Below, in pieces: positions 8,334 through 17,640 of a stretch of DNA of 64,000 bases. The DNA is from Devosia enhydra (GTDB lineage: Bacteria > Pseudomonadota > Alphaproteobacteria > Rhizobiales > Devosiaceae): the NCBI RefSeq assembly GCF_900119845.1, contig NZ_FPKU01000002.1:777381-841380 (forward strand). Direction: 5' to 3'. Made by a program: the position numbers and the translations under genes. How positions within the stretch are numbered: position 1 is the first letter of the stretch; each line of letters begins with the position of its first letter. The notes below the pieces were generated by a model. That model was not told where the DNA came from and searched no databases. It worked only from the letters and a program-made list of their open reading frames with translations.

Positions 8334-9089
8334 TCAGGCCCGTCCGCCATCGACGCTCAGGATCTGCCCCGAAATCCAGCCGGCCTGCGACGAACAGAGA
8401 AAGAGCACGGCATTGGCGATGTCCTCGGGCGTGCCCAGCCGGCGCATATGGATGGCCTCGACCAGCCGCTTCTGCCCGTCGGCGCCATAGCTCTCCCATT
8501 GCCGCTGCGTAGCGGGGTTCGAGAGCACGAAGCCGGGCGCCACGCTGTTGACGGTGATGCCATGCGGCCCGAGCTCGAGGGCCAGCTGCTTGGTCAGCCC
8601 CACCAGCGCATGCTTTGCGGCGCTGTAGGCCTGGATGCCGGTGAGGCTGGGGCGGAGCCCGGCGCCCGAGGCGATGGTCACGATGCGACCCTCGCCCTTC
8701 GCCTTCATGCCCGGCGCCACCGCTTGCGCGCACCAGAAGGCGGCATCGACATTGGCCCCGAAAATCTCGTGCCAGCGCGCTTCCTCGATGGTTTCGAGCG
8801 GATGGGCGGTCTGCCCGCGTACCCCTCCGGCGGCGGTCACGAGCATGTCCACCGGCCCGAAGCTGTCCGCGAGCCCGGCAAAGGCTTCGAGCACGCCCTC
8901 CCGCCGCGACAGGTCGAGCGGCACGAGCGCGGTGGCGCCCGCCGCCCGCGCGGCCTCCAGCCCCGTTTCGTCGAGATCGAGCGCCGCGACGCTCGCGCCC
9001 GCCTCCGCCATGGCCGCGACGATGGCGCGGCCGATGCCCTGGGCGGCGCCGGTCACCGCTACGCGTTTGCCCGAAAGATCTATGCGCAT
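8334..9089 (-). CDS. SDR family oxidoreductase
   Basis: A 251-residue classical short-chain dehydrogenase. It has the cofactor motif TGAAQGIG (13-20), Asp38/Asp40 after beta-2 suggesting NAD preference, Ser141, and the catalytic YSAAK (155-159), ending SVDGGRA. Its start overlaps the end of the upstream PanE-like gene by 10 nt, making it the last gene of the 11927-to-8334 operon. Substrate unknown; with a PanE-like reductase and a creatininase-type hydrolase it probably oxidises or reduces a hydroxy or keto intermediate of the compound imported by transporter 1. It converges on mfd with a 35-bp gap. Confidence 0.87.
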   Translation of the reverse strand: MRIDLSGKRVAVTGAAQGIGRAIVAAMAEAGASVAALDLDETGLEAARAAGATALVPLDLSRREGVLEAFAGLADSFGPVDMLVTAAGGVRGQTAHPLETIEEARWHEIFGANVDAAFWCAQAVAPGMKAKGEGRIVTIASGAGLRPSLTGIQAYSAAKHALVGLTKQLALELGPHGITVNSVAPGFVLSNPATQRQWESYGADGQKRLVEAIHMRRLGTPEDIANAVLFLCSSQAGWISGQILSVDGGRA

Positions 9090-10096
9090 GATGTCAAAAG
9101 CTCATCCAGAACGTCCCAGCCCTGCGGCCGGCCGGTTTCAACCTGGTGCACGAGGTCGATGAGCTTGCGCGTCACCGGCACCTTCACCCCCACGTCTTCG
9201 GCAAGGCCGACAATGATGCCGAACTGGGCATCCACCTCGGTCTTGCGCTTGCGCACCGCAATGTCGCGCCACACGCCCGAATGGGTCTTGGCGGTGTGGC
9301 GGTTGTGCTCTTCCATGGCGCGGATCGACACCAGCGCATCGGCTTCCGTCGCCCCGGGCATGAAGGCCTTGGGGTCAAAGCCATTGAACCCGAGCGGGGT
9401 GACGCCACGCGCCCGCGCCACCGCCATCACCTCGCGCCCCAGCGCCATGAAGACGGCTGCGTGCTTTGCGCTGGCGAAATTGTCCGACATCGAGGCCGGC
9501 GTCAGCGCGGTGGCAAACAGCATGCCGCCATAGCCCATCTTGCCCCAGAGATAGCCCCAGATATTGGCGGTGAGCTCGGCATCGGGCTCATAGAGCGAGA
9601 ACAGCCGGTGGATTTCGCGGATGCGCGCGGTCGTCGCCCCGTCGAGTTCCCCGATCGCCACCTTGCCGCGATTGCCCAGAAGGATGCGGCCGGGCCCGAG
9701 CCAGTCGGCCCCGAAATTGACGAAGCACCCGATGGTGCGCTCGGCCCCGACAATCCCGCCGATGGTGAGTTCGTTGAGCCCGTTCTGGGCCGAGACCACG
9801 ACGCCGTCGAGGGCCAGATGCGGCAGCAGCGCCTGCGTCGCCGCCTCGGTATGCAGCGCCTTGACCGCGAGGATCACCGTCTTGAACTGGCCCTTGAGAT
9901 CGGCCGGCCCCACCGCGCGCATCGGCTGGGTGAAACTTTCCACCGGGCCCTCGATGGTGAGCCCATGGGCGTTGATCGCCTCGACATGCTCGGGCACCAC
10001 ATCGACCAGCAGCACATCCTCGCCGGCCCGCGCCATGAAGGCGCCCAGCGTGCCGCCGACGGCCCCGGCGCCCCAGATCAGGATCGTGTTGCTCAT
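9080..10096 (-). CDS. 2-dehydropantoate 2-reductase family oxidoreductase (ApbA/PanE-like)
   Basis: A 338-residue NAD(P)-dependent reductase. The N-terminus carries GAGAVGG (9-15), then a Rossmann strand ending LLVDV, and the family marks VKALHT and VVSAQNGLNE; the C-terminal helical domain has the family's KMGYG region. True PanE is about 300 residues and sits with pantothenate genes; here it lies between a creatininase-type hydrolase and an SDR, so a catabolic ketoacid or opine-like substrate is more likely than ketopantoate. The start overlaps the previous stop as ATGA (10093-10096), so translation is coupled. Confidence 0.86.
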   Translation of the reverse strand: MSNTILIWGAGAVGGTLGAFMARAGEDVLLVDVVPEHVEAINAHGLTIEGPVESFTQPMRAVGPADLKGQFKTVILAVKALHTEAATQALLPHLALDGVVVSAQNGLNELTIGGIVGAERTIGCFVNFGADWLGPGRILLGNRGKVAIGELDGATTARIREIHRLFSLYEPDAELTANIWGYLWGKMGYGGMLFATALTPASMSDNFASAKHAAVFMALGREVMAVARARGVTPLGFNGFDPKAFMPGATEADALVSIRAMEEHNRHTAKTHSGVWRDIAVRKRKTEVDAQFGIIVGLAEDVGVKVPVTRKLIDLVHQVETGRPQGWDVLDELLTSCA

Positions 10097-10794
10097 GCCC
10101 AGCCATCCTCGATCAGTGCCCGCGTTTCGGCGATCGCCACGTCCCAGATCGCCTGCATCTCGTCATCGGTGCGCTGGTAGCGGCCGCCGAAATTGCCGTC
10201 CCCGAGATAATCCTTCACCAGCGGGGCGGCGATGGTCTTGAGCTTGTCGAGATCGACCATCGGCTTCTGCGTGTCCGGCATGCCGATATTGGGCAGGCGG
10301 GTGATGGGGAAATTCTCCATCCAGGAGGCGTGCGAGGCCACGGGGTCGATTGCATGCACCTTGGCCAGCGTCTTTGGCGCGTTCCACCAATTGTGCCAGC
10401 GGATGCGCGCCTCGACATGGTCGTTGAGCCATTCGAGCGCCGCGGTCTGGCCCGGCGTGTTGCCGCCATGGCCGTTGACGAACAGCACGCGGCGGAACCC
10501 GGTGCTCCACAGGCTGTCCAGAATGTCGGTGATGATCGCGCCATAGGTGTCCATCCTGAGCGAGATCGAGCCGGGATGGTTGGCGAAATAGGGCGTGATG
10601 CCGAAGGCGAGCACGGGAAAGACGGCGACCCCGAGCGGGGCGGCCGCTTCGGTCGAGATCGCCTCGGCCAGGATCGAATCGACGGAATTGCTGAGATAGG
10701 CGTGCTGCTCGGTCGACCCCAGCGGCACCACCGCCCTGTCGTCCGACTTCAGGTACTCTTCGACCTGAAGCCAGTTCATGTCCGCAATTTTCAT
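10093..10794 (-). CDS. Creatininase-family amidohydrolase
   Basis: A 233-residue protein of the creatininase / MftE / FAPy-deformylase family. Metal-site motifs are visible: PLGSTEQHAY (about 24-33, Glu and His ligands), VDSILAE (Asp), and NGHGGNT (about 98-104), with ANHPGS before it. These enzymes hydrolyse cyclic or linear amides using a binuclear metal site. Gene neighbours (GntR, PanE-like, SDR) suggest a small-molecule amide released from the substrate of the divergent transporter. Start overlaps the GntR stop (10791-10794). Confidence 0.88.
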   Translation of the reverse strand: MKIADMNWLQVEEYLKSDDRAVVPLGSTEQHAYLSNSVDSILAEAISTEAAAPLGVAVFPVLAFGITPYFANHPGSISLRMDTYGAIITDILDSLWSTGFRRVLFVNGHGGNTPGQTAALEWLNDHVEARIRWHNWWNAPKTLAKVHAIDPVASHASWMENFPITRLPNIGMPDTQKPMVDLDKLKTIAAPLVKDYLGDGNFGGRYQRTDDEMQAIWDVAIAETRALIEDGWA

Positions 10795-11927
10795 GTCGTC
10801 TCCTTGGTCGTCCTGGTCGTACCGGCAGCGTTCTGCCCGGCTGAAGTCCTGCCACCCGTCCCGCCCCGGCCATGCTTGCCGTCCGGGCCTTTGCGCAGCG
10901 TATCGAGCAGGGGCAGCACATGGGTTTCGATGAAGCCGAGCGCCGGCTCGTGCCGGTATTCGAAGGCCTGCTGGTGTGGCCCGACCTTGCCCGCGAGCCA
11001 GTCGAGGCCGGTGGCATAGACCAGCACGTCGACCTTGGCGATAAAGGCCTCGAGGTCGGGCGCGTCCACCATGGTCACCTCGGTGCTCGCCACATGCGGG
11101 CTGAAGCGCATCACGCCGGGCTTCATCAGCGCCATGAATTCGGGAAAGATCGAGACGATGCCGATGCGCGTGCTGGGGTCGAGCCCGGCAAGCCGGGTGC
11201 GCGTCTGCTCGGAGGGAATGAAGCTCAGCCCCAGGACCGGGATGTCGCGGCCCACCAGCGCCTCCACCTCGGCGCGGCGGTTGGCGAGGGTCAGAACGAT
11301 ATCGGCCTCGGGCAGCCCGCCGGCCGCCTTGAGCGCCTCGATGGTCACCCAGTCCAGCCGGTCGGTTGCGGGCAGATGCGGCCTGATATGGTCGGCATAG
11401 TCCGCCGTCGCCTGGCTGAAGAGCCCCACCAGCACGATCGAGAGCCCGTTATGGGCGCGAAAGCGCAGATGGCTCGCCCGCGCCGTGACGAGGCTCGCGA
11501 TGCCCGCCGCATCGACCCCGAGCCGCTTGCCCATCAAAAGCAGCGCATCGATGGCCGGGTTGAGCTTTTCCAAATCGATCTCGGGGGGCAGGCTGTCGGT
11601 TTCGGCCACGAAGGTGCCGGCGCTGCCGCGCGCCGCGATCAGCTTTTGCTGCTTGAGCTCGGCATAGACCCCCACCACCGTCATCGGGGCCACGCCGGCG
11701 CGCTCGGCCAGCTCGCGCACGGGCGGCAGGCGCATGCCGGCCGGCAGGTCCCCGAGCGCGATGCCGTACTGGATGAGGCCGCGCAACTGTACGCCGAGGG
11801 GCACCGGCAAGGCCCGGTCCAGCCCCGCCACGAGCTTGTCGAGGATCTGCTCACTCTCAACACGTTCTATCGATTTAGAACGTTTTCTGGGTTTCTGGTC
11901 CAGTTCCATCGCCGGAGCGCTTGACAT
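10791..11927 (-). CDS. GntR-family transcriptional regulator
   Basis: A 378-residue regulator. A winged-helix GntR domain at about residues 40-108 shows GVQLRGLI...G, LPPVRELAERAGVAPMTV and the wing RGSAGTFVA. The remainder (about 125-345) is a periplasmic-binding-protein-like effector domain with alternating beta strands (LSIVLVGLF, RIGIVSIFP, VDVLVYATG). The last 30 residues (from about GPDGKHG) are low-complexity Gly/Thr/Lys-rich and probably disordered. It heads the minus-strand operon and is divergent from transporter 1, so it likely controls both. No Shine-Dalgarno supports the first ATG; the ATG at 11909 is an alternative. Confidence 0.85.
   Translation of the reverse strand: MSSAPAMELDQKPRKRSKSIERVESEQILDKLVAGLDRALPVPLGVQLRGLIQYGIALGDLPAGMRLPPVRELAERAGVAPMTVVGVYAELKQQKLIAARGSAGTFVAETDSLPPEIDLEKLNPAIDALLLMGKRLGVDAAGIASLVTARASHLRFRAHNGLSIVLVGLFSQATADYADHIRPHLPATDRLDWVTIEALKAAGGLPEADIVLTLANRRAEVEALVGRDIPVLGLSFIPSEQTRTRLAGLDPSTRIGIVSIFPEFMALMKPGVMRFSPHVASTEVTMVDAPDLEAFIAKVDVLVYATGLDWLAGKVGPHQQAFEYRHEPALGFIETHVLPLLDTLRKGPDGKHGRGGTGGRTSAGQNAAGTTRTTKETT
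11862..11883. promoter_or_regulatory. Candidate operator: 8-bp inverted repeat, 6-bp spacer
   Basis: ACGTTCTA-TCGATT-TAGAACGT is a perfect 8-bp inverted repeat, strikingly AT-rich for its setting. It lies within the first codons of the GntR gene, close to the divergent transporter promoter. The geometry suits a dimeric winged-helix repressor and autoregulation is plausible, but being inside coding sequence it may be fortuitous. Confidence 0.4.
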
Positions 11928-12020
11928 GGCGTTTTAAATTAGCTCCGTTTGCAGGGCGACGTTCTGGTCACCCATAACAAGATTGAACAGGCGCATTTCG
12001 TAATCAAGGGGGATTGCCTC

Positions 12021-13601
12021 ATGCTTTCTCGGAAAAATGTCATTCGTGCCGTGACCATCGCGCTCATCGGCGCGACCAGCCTTTCGGCCCAGGCGCTGGC
12101 ACAGGACCTGACGATCGGCGTGCGGGCCGGTCCCGACTCCATCGATCCGCATTGGTCGACCCTCGGCAGCCAGGCGGAATCGCTGCGCCACATCTTCGAT
12201 ACGGTGGTGGCCGTCGACAAGGACCTGCAATTGCAGCCGGGCCTTGCCACCTCCTGGACGGCGGTGGACGAGAACACCTGGGAATTCAAGATCCGCGAAG
12301 GCGTCAAGTTTCACGACGGGTCCGACCTCACCGCAGAGGACGTCAAGTTCTCCATCGACCGCATCCCGCAGGTGACCGGTCCGATGAGCATGACCATCTA
12401 TACCAAATCGGTGGAGTCGGTTGAGGTCATCGACGACTATACCGTGCATGTGCACACCAAGGGCACGGCCGCGACCCTGCCCAACGACTTCATCCGCCTC
12501 TTCGTGGTCTCCTCCGAGATCGGCACGGTCGGCAATGAGGAGTTCAACGCCGGCACCGCCGCCATCGGCACCGGGCCCTACAAGTTCGTCTCCTGGGAGC
12601 CCAAGGGCGACCTGGTGCTGGTGCGCAACGAAGACTACTGGGGCGAGGCTCCGGCCTGGGAGAACGTCGTCCGCAAGGAAATCCCGAATGATGCCTCGCG
12701 CGTCGCGGCCCTGCAGTCGGGCGAAGTCGACCTCATCAACTACGTGCCGGCCACCGACTATGCCGGCATGCAGAACGATCCGCGCCTCGACACCTTCATC
12801 TCCGACAGCGTCTACATCCTCAACATCACGCCCAATGTGAAGGATGAGCTGCCGGTCAAGGCCAAGGTCAATGGCGCCGAGATCGCCGAGAACCCGTTCC
12901 AGGACCTGCGCGTGCGCGAGGCGATGGACCTCGCCATCAATCGCGACATCCTTTCGCAGGTCGTGCTCGAGGGCCTGGGCAAGCCGGCCAACCAGCTGAT
13001 GCCCGCCACCTTCTTTGGCGGGTCCACTGCGCTGCCCGAGCGGGAATATGATCTCGAACGCGCCAAGGCGCTGCTCGCCGAGGCCGGCTATCCCAACGGC
13101 TTCGAGATCGATTTCGCCTGCACCAACAATCGCCTGCCCGGCGATGCGGCGGTGTGCGAGGCGCTGTCGCAGATGTGGGCCCGCGCCGGGCTCAAGGTCA
13201 ACGCCAACGCGCTCAACGGCACCGTATTCTTCCCGGCCCAGCAGGCCGGCGAGTATAGCCTCTGGCTCTCGGGCTGGGGCACGCTGACGGGTGAAGCCTC
13301 CTACACCTATGGCTCGCTGGTCCACACCGCCGATCCCGAAAAGGGTCTGGGGGCCTTCAACAAGTCCGGCTACTCCAACCCCGAGATCGATGCCCTGCTC
13401 GAGGAAGGCGCCCGCACGCTCGACGACGACAAGCGCCGTGCGCTCTACACCCAGGTCACCGAGCTCTCGATGAACGACCGGGTGCTGATCCCGACCGTCA
13501 TCATCCAGACGGTCTGGGCCGCCAAGGCCGACACGCTGACCTTCGAGCCGCGCGTCGATCAGGAGACCCTGGCCCAGCTGATCACCCCGGTCGGCCAGTA
13601 A
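12021..13601 (+). CDS. ABC transporter 1: periplasmic solute-binding protein (SBP_bac_5)
   Basis: A 526-residue family-5 extracytoplasmic binding protein for oligopeptide, opine or sugar-type substrates. The start at 12021 opens a signal peptide (MLSRKNVIRAVTIAL..., cleavage after AQALA at about 27) and has a purine-rich AAGGGGGAT upstream. Domains are in canonical order: LTIGVRAGPDSIDP, then REGVKFHDGS.LTAEDVKFS (about 95-115), GTGPYKF, DLRVREAMDLAINRD at about 303, ALLAEAGYPNG, and C-terminal MNDRVLIPT. It is first in the operon with two permeases and two ATPases, and its promoter faces the GntR regulator. Confidence 0.9.
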   Translation: MLSRKNVIRAVTIALIGATSLSAQALAQDLTIGVRAGPDSIDPHWSTLGSQAESLRHIFDTVVAVDKDLQLQPGLATSWTAVDENTWEFKIREGVKFHDGSDLTAEDVKFSIDRIPQVTGPMSMTIYTKSVESVEVIDDYTVHVHTKGTAATLPNDFIRLFVVSSEIGTVGNEEFNAGTAAIGTGPYKFVSWEPKGDLVLVRNEDYWGEAPAWENVVRKEIPNDASRVAALQSGEVDLINYVPATDYAGMQNDPRLDTFISDSVYILNITPNVKDELPVKAKVNGAEIAENPFQDLRVREAMDLAINRDILSQVVLEGLGKPANQLMPATFFGGSTALPEREYDLERAKALLAEAGYPNGFEIDFACTNNRLPGDAAVCEALSQMWARAGLKVNANALNGTVFFPAQQAGEYSLWLSGWGTLTGEASYTYGSLVHTADPEKGLGAFNKSGYSNPEIDALLEEGARTLDDDKRRALYTQVTELSMNDRVLIPTVIIQTVWAAKADTLTFEPRVDQETLAQLITPVGQ

Positions 13602-13609
13602 CACGACCC

Positions 13610-13637
13610 GACTGCCCGGCTCTAAGGCCGGGCAGTC
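13610..13637 (+). terminator. Hairpin between binding-protein and permease genes (transporter 1)
   Basis: A perfect 11-bp stem GACTGCCCGGC / GCCGGGCAGTC with a 6-nt loop starts 8 nt after the SBP stop, followed by TCTTTC. It could act as a partial terminator or as a 3'-end stabiliser raising binding-protein mRNA relative to the permeases. Confidence 0.7.
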
Positions 13638-13664
13638 TCTTTCGAGCCTTCGCCTCCCTAAAGG

Positions 13665-13690
13665 CGCGTCCCGCAGAAGCGGGAAACGCG
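13665..13690. repeat. Second palindrome in the SBP-permease gap
   Basis: CGCGTCCCGC-AGAA-GCGGG-AA-ACGCG forms a 10-bp stem with a 2-nt bulge and a tetraloop. Its CCCGC-GAAA-type core resembles the REP-like palindrome at 40650-40669, suggesting the same kind of intergenic repeat. Confidence 0.4.
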
Positions 13691-13766
13691 ACGAGACAAA
13701 GATCTGGAGCGCCGCGCGGGTTCATCGAGCCGGCGAACGCTTCAGGTCGCAACCGCCGGGCCATCC

Positions 13767-14741
13767 ATGCTGGGCTTTTTCATTCAGCGCGTCTTCCAGG
13801 CCGTCATCGTGGTCGTGGTGATGTCGATCCTCGTGTTCCTTGGCGTCTATGCCATTGGCAATCCCATCGACGTCATGATCGATCCGGCCGCCACCCAGCA
13901 GATCCGCGACACCCTCATCCGGCAATATGGCTTCGACCGGCCGCTGTGGGAGCAGTATTTCGTCTTCGTGGGCAATGTGCTGCAGGGCGATTTCGGCCAG
14001 TCCTTCGTTTACCGCGTGCCGGTGCTCGACCTCATCTTCTCGCGCCTGCCGGCCACGTTCGAGCTGGCGCTGGGCGCGATGCTGATCGCCTCTGTCATCG
14101 GCATTCCGCTGGGCATCTGGGCCGGCTACCGCCCGCGCGCTTTTTCCTCCAAGGCCATCATGGCGCTATCGATCCTGGGCTTTTCGCTGCCCACCTTCTG
14201 GGTCGGGCTTCTGCTCGTCATGACCTTTGCCGTCCAGCTGCACTGGCTGCCTTCGGGCGGGCGCGGACCGACCAGCGACATTCTCGGCATCCCGCTGTCC
14301 TTCGTCACCCCGGCGGGGTGGAGCTACATCATCCTGCCCGCCTTCAACCTGGCGCTGTTCAATCTGGGGCTGCTGATCCGCCTCGCCCGCGCCGGCACGC
14401 TCGAGGCGATGAGCTCTGACTATGTGCGCTTCGCGCGCGCCCAGGGGCTCAAGGAGAGCAAGGTTGTGGGGCTGCATGTGCTCAAGAACATCGCCATCCC
14501 CATCGTCACCGTCTTCGGGCTCGAATTCGGCTCCACCCTCGCCTTCGCGGTGGTGACCGAAACCATCTTCAACTGGCCCGGCGTGGGCAAGCTCATCATC
14601 GATTCCATCATGGTGCTCGATCGCCCGGTGATGGTGGCCTATCTCATCCTGGTGGTCCTGTTGTTCGTCATCATCAACCTCGTCGTCGACCTGCTCTATG
14701 GGGTGCTCGATCCCCGCATCCGCGCGAGGCGCGCGGCATGA
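13767..14741 (+). CDS. ABC transporter 1: permease, DppB/GsiC-like
   Basis: A 324-residue inner-membrane permease. The N-terminal TM1 (MLGFFIQRVFQAVIVVVVMS) and the DppB hallmark DRPLWEQY...VLQGDFGQS are present. The EAA-type cytoplasmic loop reads RAGTLEAMSSDYVRFARAQGL (about 210-230), the contact site for the ATPases, and the end is VDLLYGVLDPRIR. About six TM segments. It follows the SBP after a 165-bp gap holding hairpins and overlaps the next permease gene by 4 nt (ATGA). Confidence 0.92.
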   Translation: MLGFFIQRVFQAVIVVVVMSILVFLGVYAIGNPIDVMIDPAATQQIRDTLIRQYGFDRPLWEQYFVFVGNVLQGDFGQSFVYRVPVLDLIFSRLPATFELALGAMLIASVIGIPLGIWAGYRPRAFSSKAIMALSILGFSLPTFWVGLLLVMTFAVQLHWLPSGGRGPTSDILGIPLSFVTPAGWSYIILPAFNLALFNLGLLIRLARAGTLEAMSSDYVRFARAQGLKESKVVGLHVLKNIAIPIVTVFGLEFGSTLAFAVVTETIFNWPGVGKLIIDSIMVLDRPVMVAYLILVVLLFVIINLVVDLLYGVLDPRIRARRAA

Positions 14742-15658
14742 GCACCATCGGGGATACCAAGGTCGACGACATCAAGGCCGAGACCTGGGCCAGCCGGCTC
14801 GGGGATTTCTGGCGCGACTTTGCCGAGAGCAAGGTGGCGGTGGTCTCGCTTCTGGTCATTGCCGCCATCATCTTTGTCGCGATCTTCGCGCCGCTGCTCT
14901 CGCCGCAGGACCCTTACGACCTGGCGCGGCTCGACCTGTTCGATTCCCGCCTGCGCCCCGGCACCGTCGGCTCGGGCGGCTATGTGCATGTGCTGGGCAC
15001 CGATGCGGCCGGGCGCGACCTGCTCTCGGCCATATTTTACGGCCTGCGCATCTCGCTGATGATCGGGCTGCTGGCCGGCCTTCTGGCCCTTGTCATCGGC
15101 ATGACCATCGGGCTCGTCGCGGCCTATCGTGGTGGGCGGGTCGAGGCGCTGATCATGCGCGTGGTCGATCTGCAGCTCTCGATGCCCGCGATCCTTTTGG
15201 CGCTGGTCCTCACGGCCATGCTGGGGCAGGGGCTCTGGCAATTGGTGACGGCGCTGGTGGTTGCCCAATACGCCTATTTCGCCCGCACCATCCACGGCTC
15301 GGCCAGTGCCGAGCGCGACAAGGACTATATCGAGGCCGCCATCGCCACTCCGTTGCCTGCCCATATCATCCTCCTGCGCCACCTCCTGCCCAATTCGCTG
15401 CCCCCGCTCATCGTGGTGGCCACCGTGCAGGTGGCGAGCGCGATCGCGCTCGAGGCGACGCTGTCCTTTCTCGGGCTCGGGCTGCCGCTCACCCAGCCCT
15501 CGCTGGGCGCGCTGATCGCCAATGGCTTCCAGTACCTGCTCTCGGGCCGGTTCTGGATCTCGGTCTATCCCGGCATTGCGCTCGTCATCACCATCGTCTC
15601 GATCAACCTCGTGGCCGATCAGGTGCGCCACGTGCTCAATCCGAGGCGCGGCCAATGA
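14738..15658 (+). CDS. ABC transporter 1: permease, DppC/GsiD-like
   Basis: A 306-residue second permease subunit. It has a cytoplasmic N-terminal arm, TM1 at about residues 36-58 (VSLLVIAAIIFVAIFAPL), the DppC motif LGTDAAGRDLLS, and an EAA-like loop around ASAERDKDYIEAA. It forms the membrane channel with the preceding DppB-like protein. It starts inside the stop of the upstream gene and its own stop overlaps the start of the ATPase gene (15655-15658), so all subunits are translationally coupled. Confidence 0.92.
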   Translation: MSTIGDTKVDDIKAETWASRLGDFWRDFAESKVAVVSLLVIAAIIFVAIFAPLLSPQDPYDLARLDLFDSRLRPGTVGSGGYVHVLGTDAAGRDLLSAIFYGLRISLMIGLLAGLLALVIGMTIGLVAAYRGGRVEALIMRVVDLQLSMPAILLALVLTAMLGQGLWQLVTALVVAQYAYFARTIHGSASAERDKDYIEAAIATPLPAHIILLRHLLPNSLPPLIVVATVQVASAIALEATLSFLGLGLPLTQPSLGALIANGFQYLLSGRFWISVYPGIALVITIVSINLVADQVRHVLNPRRGQ

Positions 15659-16625
15659 GCGACGTGGTGCTTTCGGTCCAAGAGCTGCAGACGCATTTCT
15701 TCACCCGCAACGGCGTGCTCAAGGCGGTCGACGGGGTGTCGTTTTCCGTCCGCAAGGGCCGCATTCTCGGGCTCGTGGGGGAATCGGGCTCGGGCAAGTC
15801 GGTCACCGGCTATTCGATCCTGCGGCTCGTCGATGCGCCCGGAAAGATCGTGGGTGGCCGCATTGTGCTCAACGGCACCGATCTTGCCGCCCTCGATGGC
15901 GAGGCGATGCGCAGGATGCGGGGCGCCGTCGTCTCGATGATCTTCCAGGATCCGATGATGACCCTCAATCCGGTCCTCAGGATCGGCACGCAGATGGTCG
16001 CCGCCATCAAGGCCCATGACAGGGTCTCGACCGCCTTGGCGCGCGAGCGGGCTCGCGACGCCTTGGCGCTTGTCGGCATTCCGGCGCCGGCCGAGCGGCT
16101 CGATGCCTATCCCCATCACCTCTCGGGCGGCATGCGGCAGCGCGTCGCCATCGCGATCGCGCTCCTGCACCAGCCGGCCGTCATCATCGCCGACGAACCC
16201 ACCACCGCGCTCGACGTCTCGATCCAGAGCCAGATCCTGGCCGAGGTGCGCCGGCTCGCCGACCAGATGGGCACCGCCTTCGTCTGGGTCACGCACGATC
16301 TTGCCGTGGTCTCCTCGCTCGCCGACGATGTGGCGGTGATGTATGCCGGGCGCATCGTGGAATCGGGGGCGACCGAGGCCGTTCTCGCCCATCCGCGCCA
16401 CCCCTATACGGCCGGGCTCATGGCCTCGGTGCCCAGCCAGGCCGAGCGCGGCGCGCGGCTGGCGCAGATCGGGGGCAGCACGCCCTCGCTCGGGGCTCTG
16501 CCCGAAGGCTGCGCGTTCCGGCCGCGCTGCCCGCGCGCCACCGAAATCTGCCGCATGATGCCGCCCCTCGCCCCCATCGGCGACACCATGGTCAGGTGCC
16601 ATCATCCCATCGGGGAGGCTCGGCC

Positions 16626-16629
<4 letters not shown>
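15655..16629 (+). CDS. ABC transporter 1: ATPase, DppD/OppD-like
   Basis: A 324-residue ATPase. Walker A is GESGSGKS (42-49), the signature is HHLSGGMRQRVAIA, Walker B reads [12 protein letters not shown], and the H-loop WVTHDLAVV follows. The C-terminus has the oligopeptide-transporter tail with the Cys motif CAFRPRCPRATEIC, which in DppD-type subunits can hold an iron-sulphur cluster. The ATG at 15655 overlaps the upstream stop; the frame is open further upstream but that part is antisense-like and not homologous. Overlaps the next gene by 4 nt. Confidence 0.92.
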
Positions 16630-17636
<1,007 letters not shown>

Positions 17637-17640
17637 TCCG

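Noticed and set aside
11934-13604. Long minus-strand open frame opposite the transporter 1 binding protein
   Set aside because: Antisense shadow; the plus-strand frame has a signal peptide and the full SBP_bac_5 motif set.
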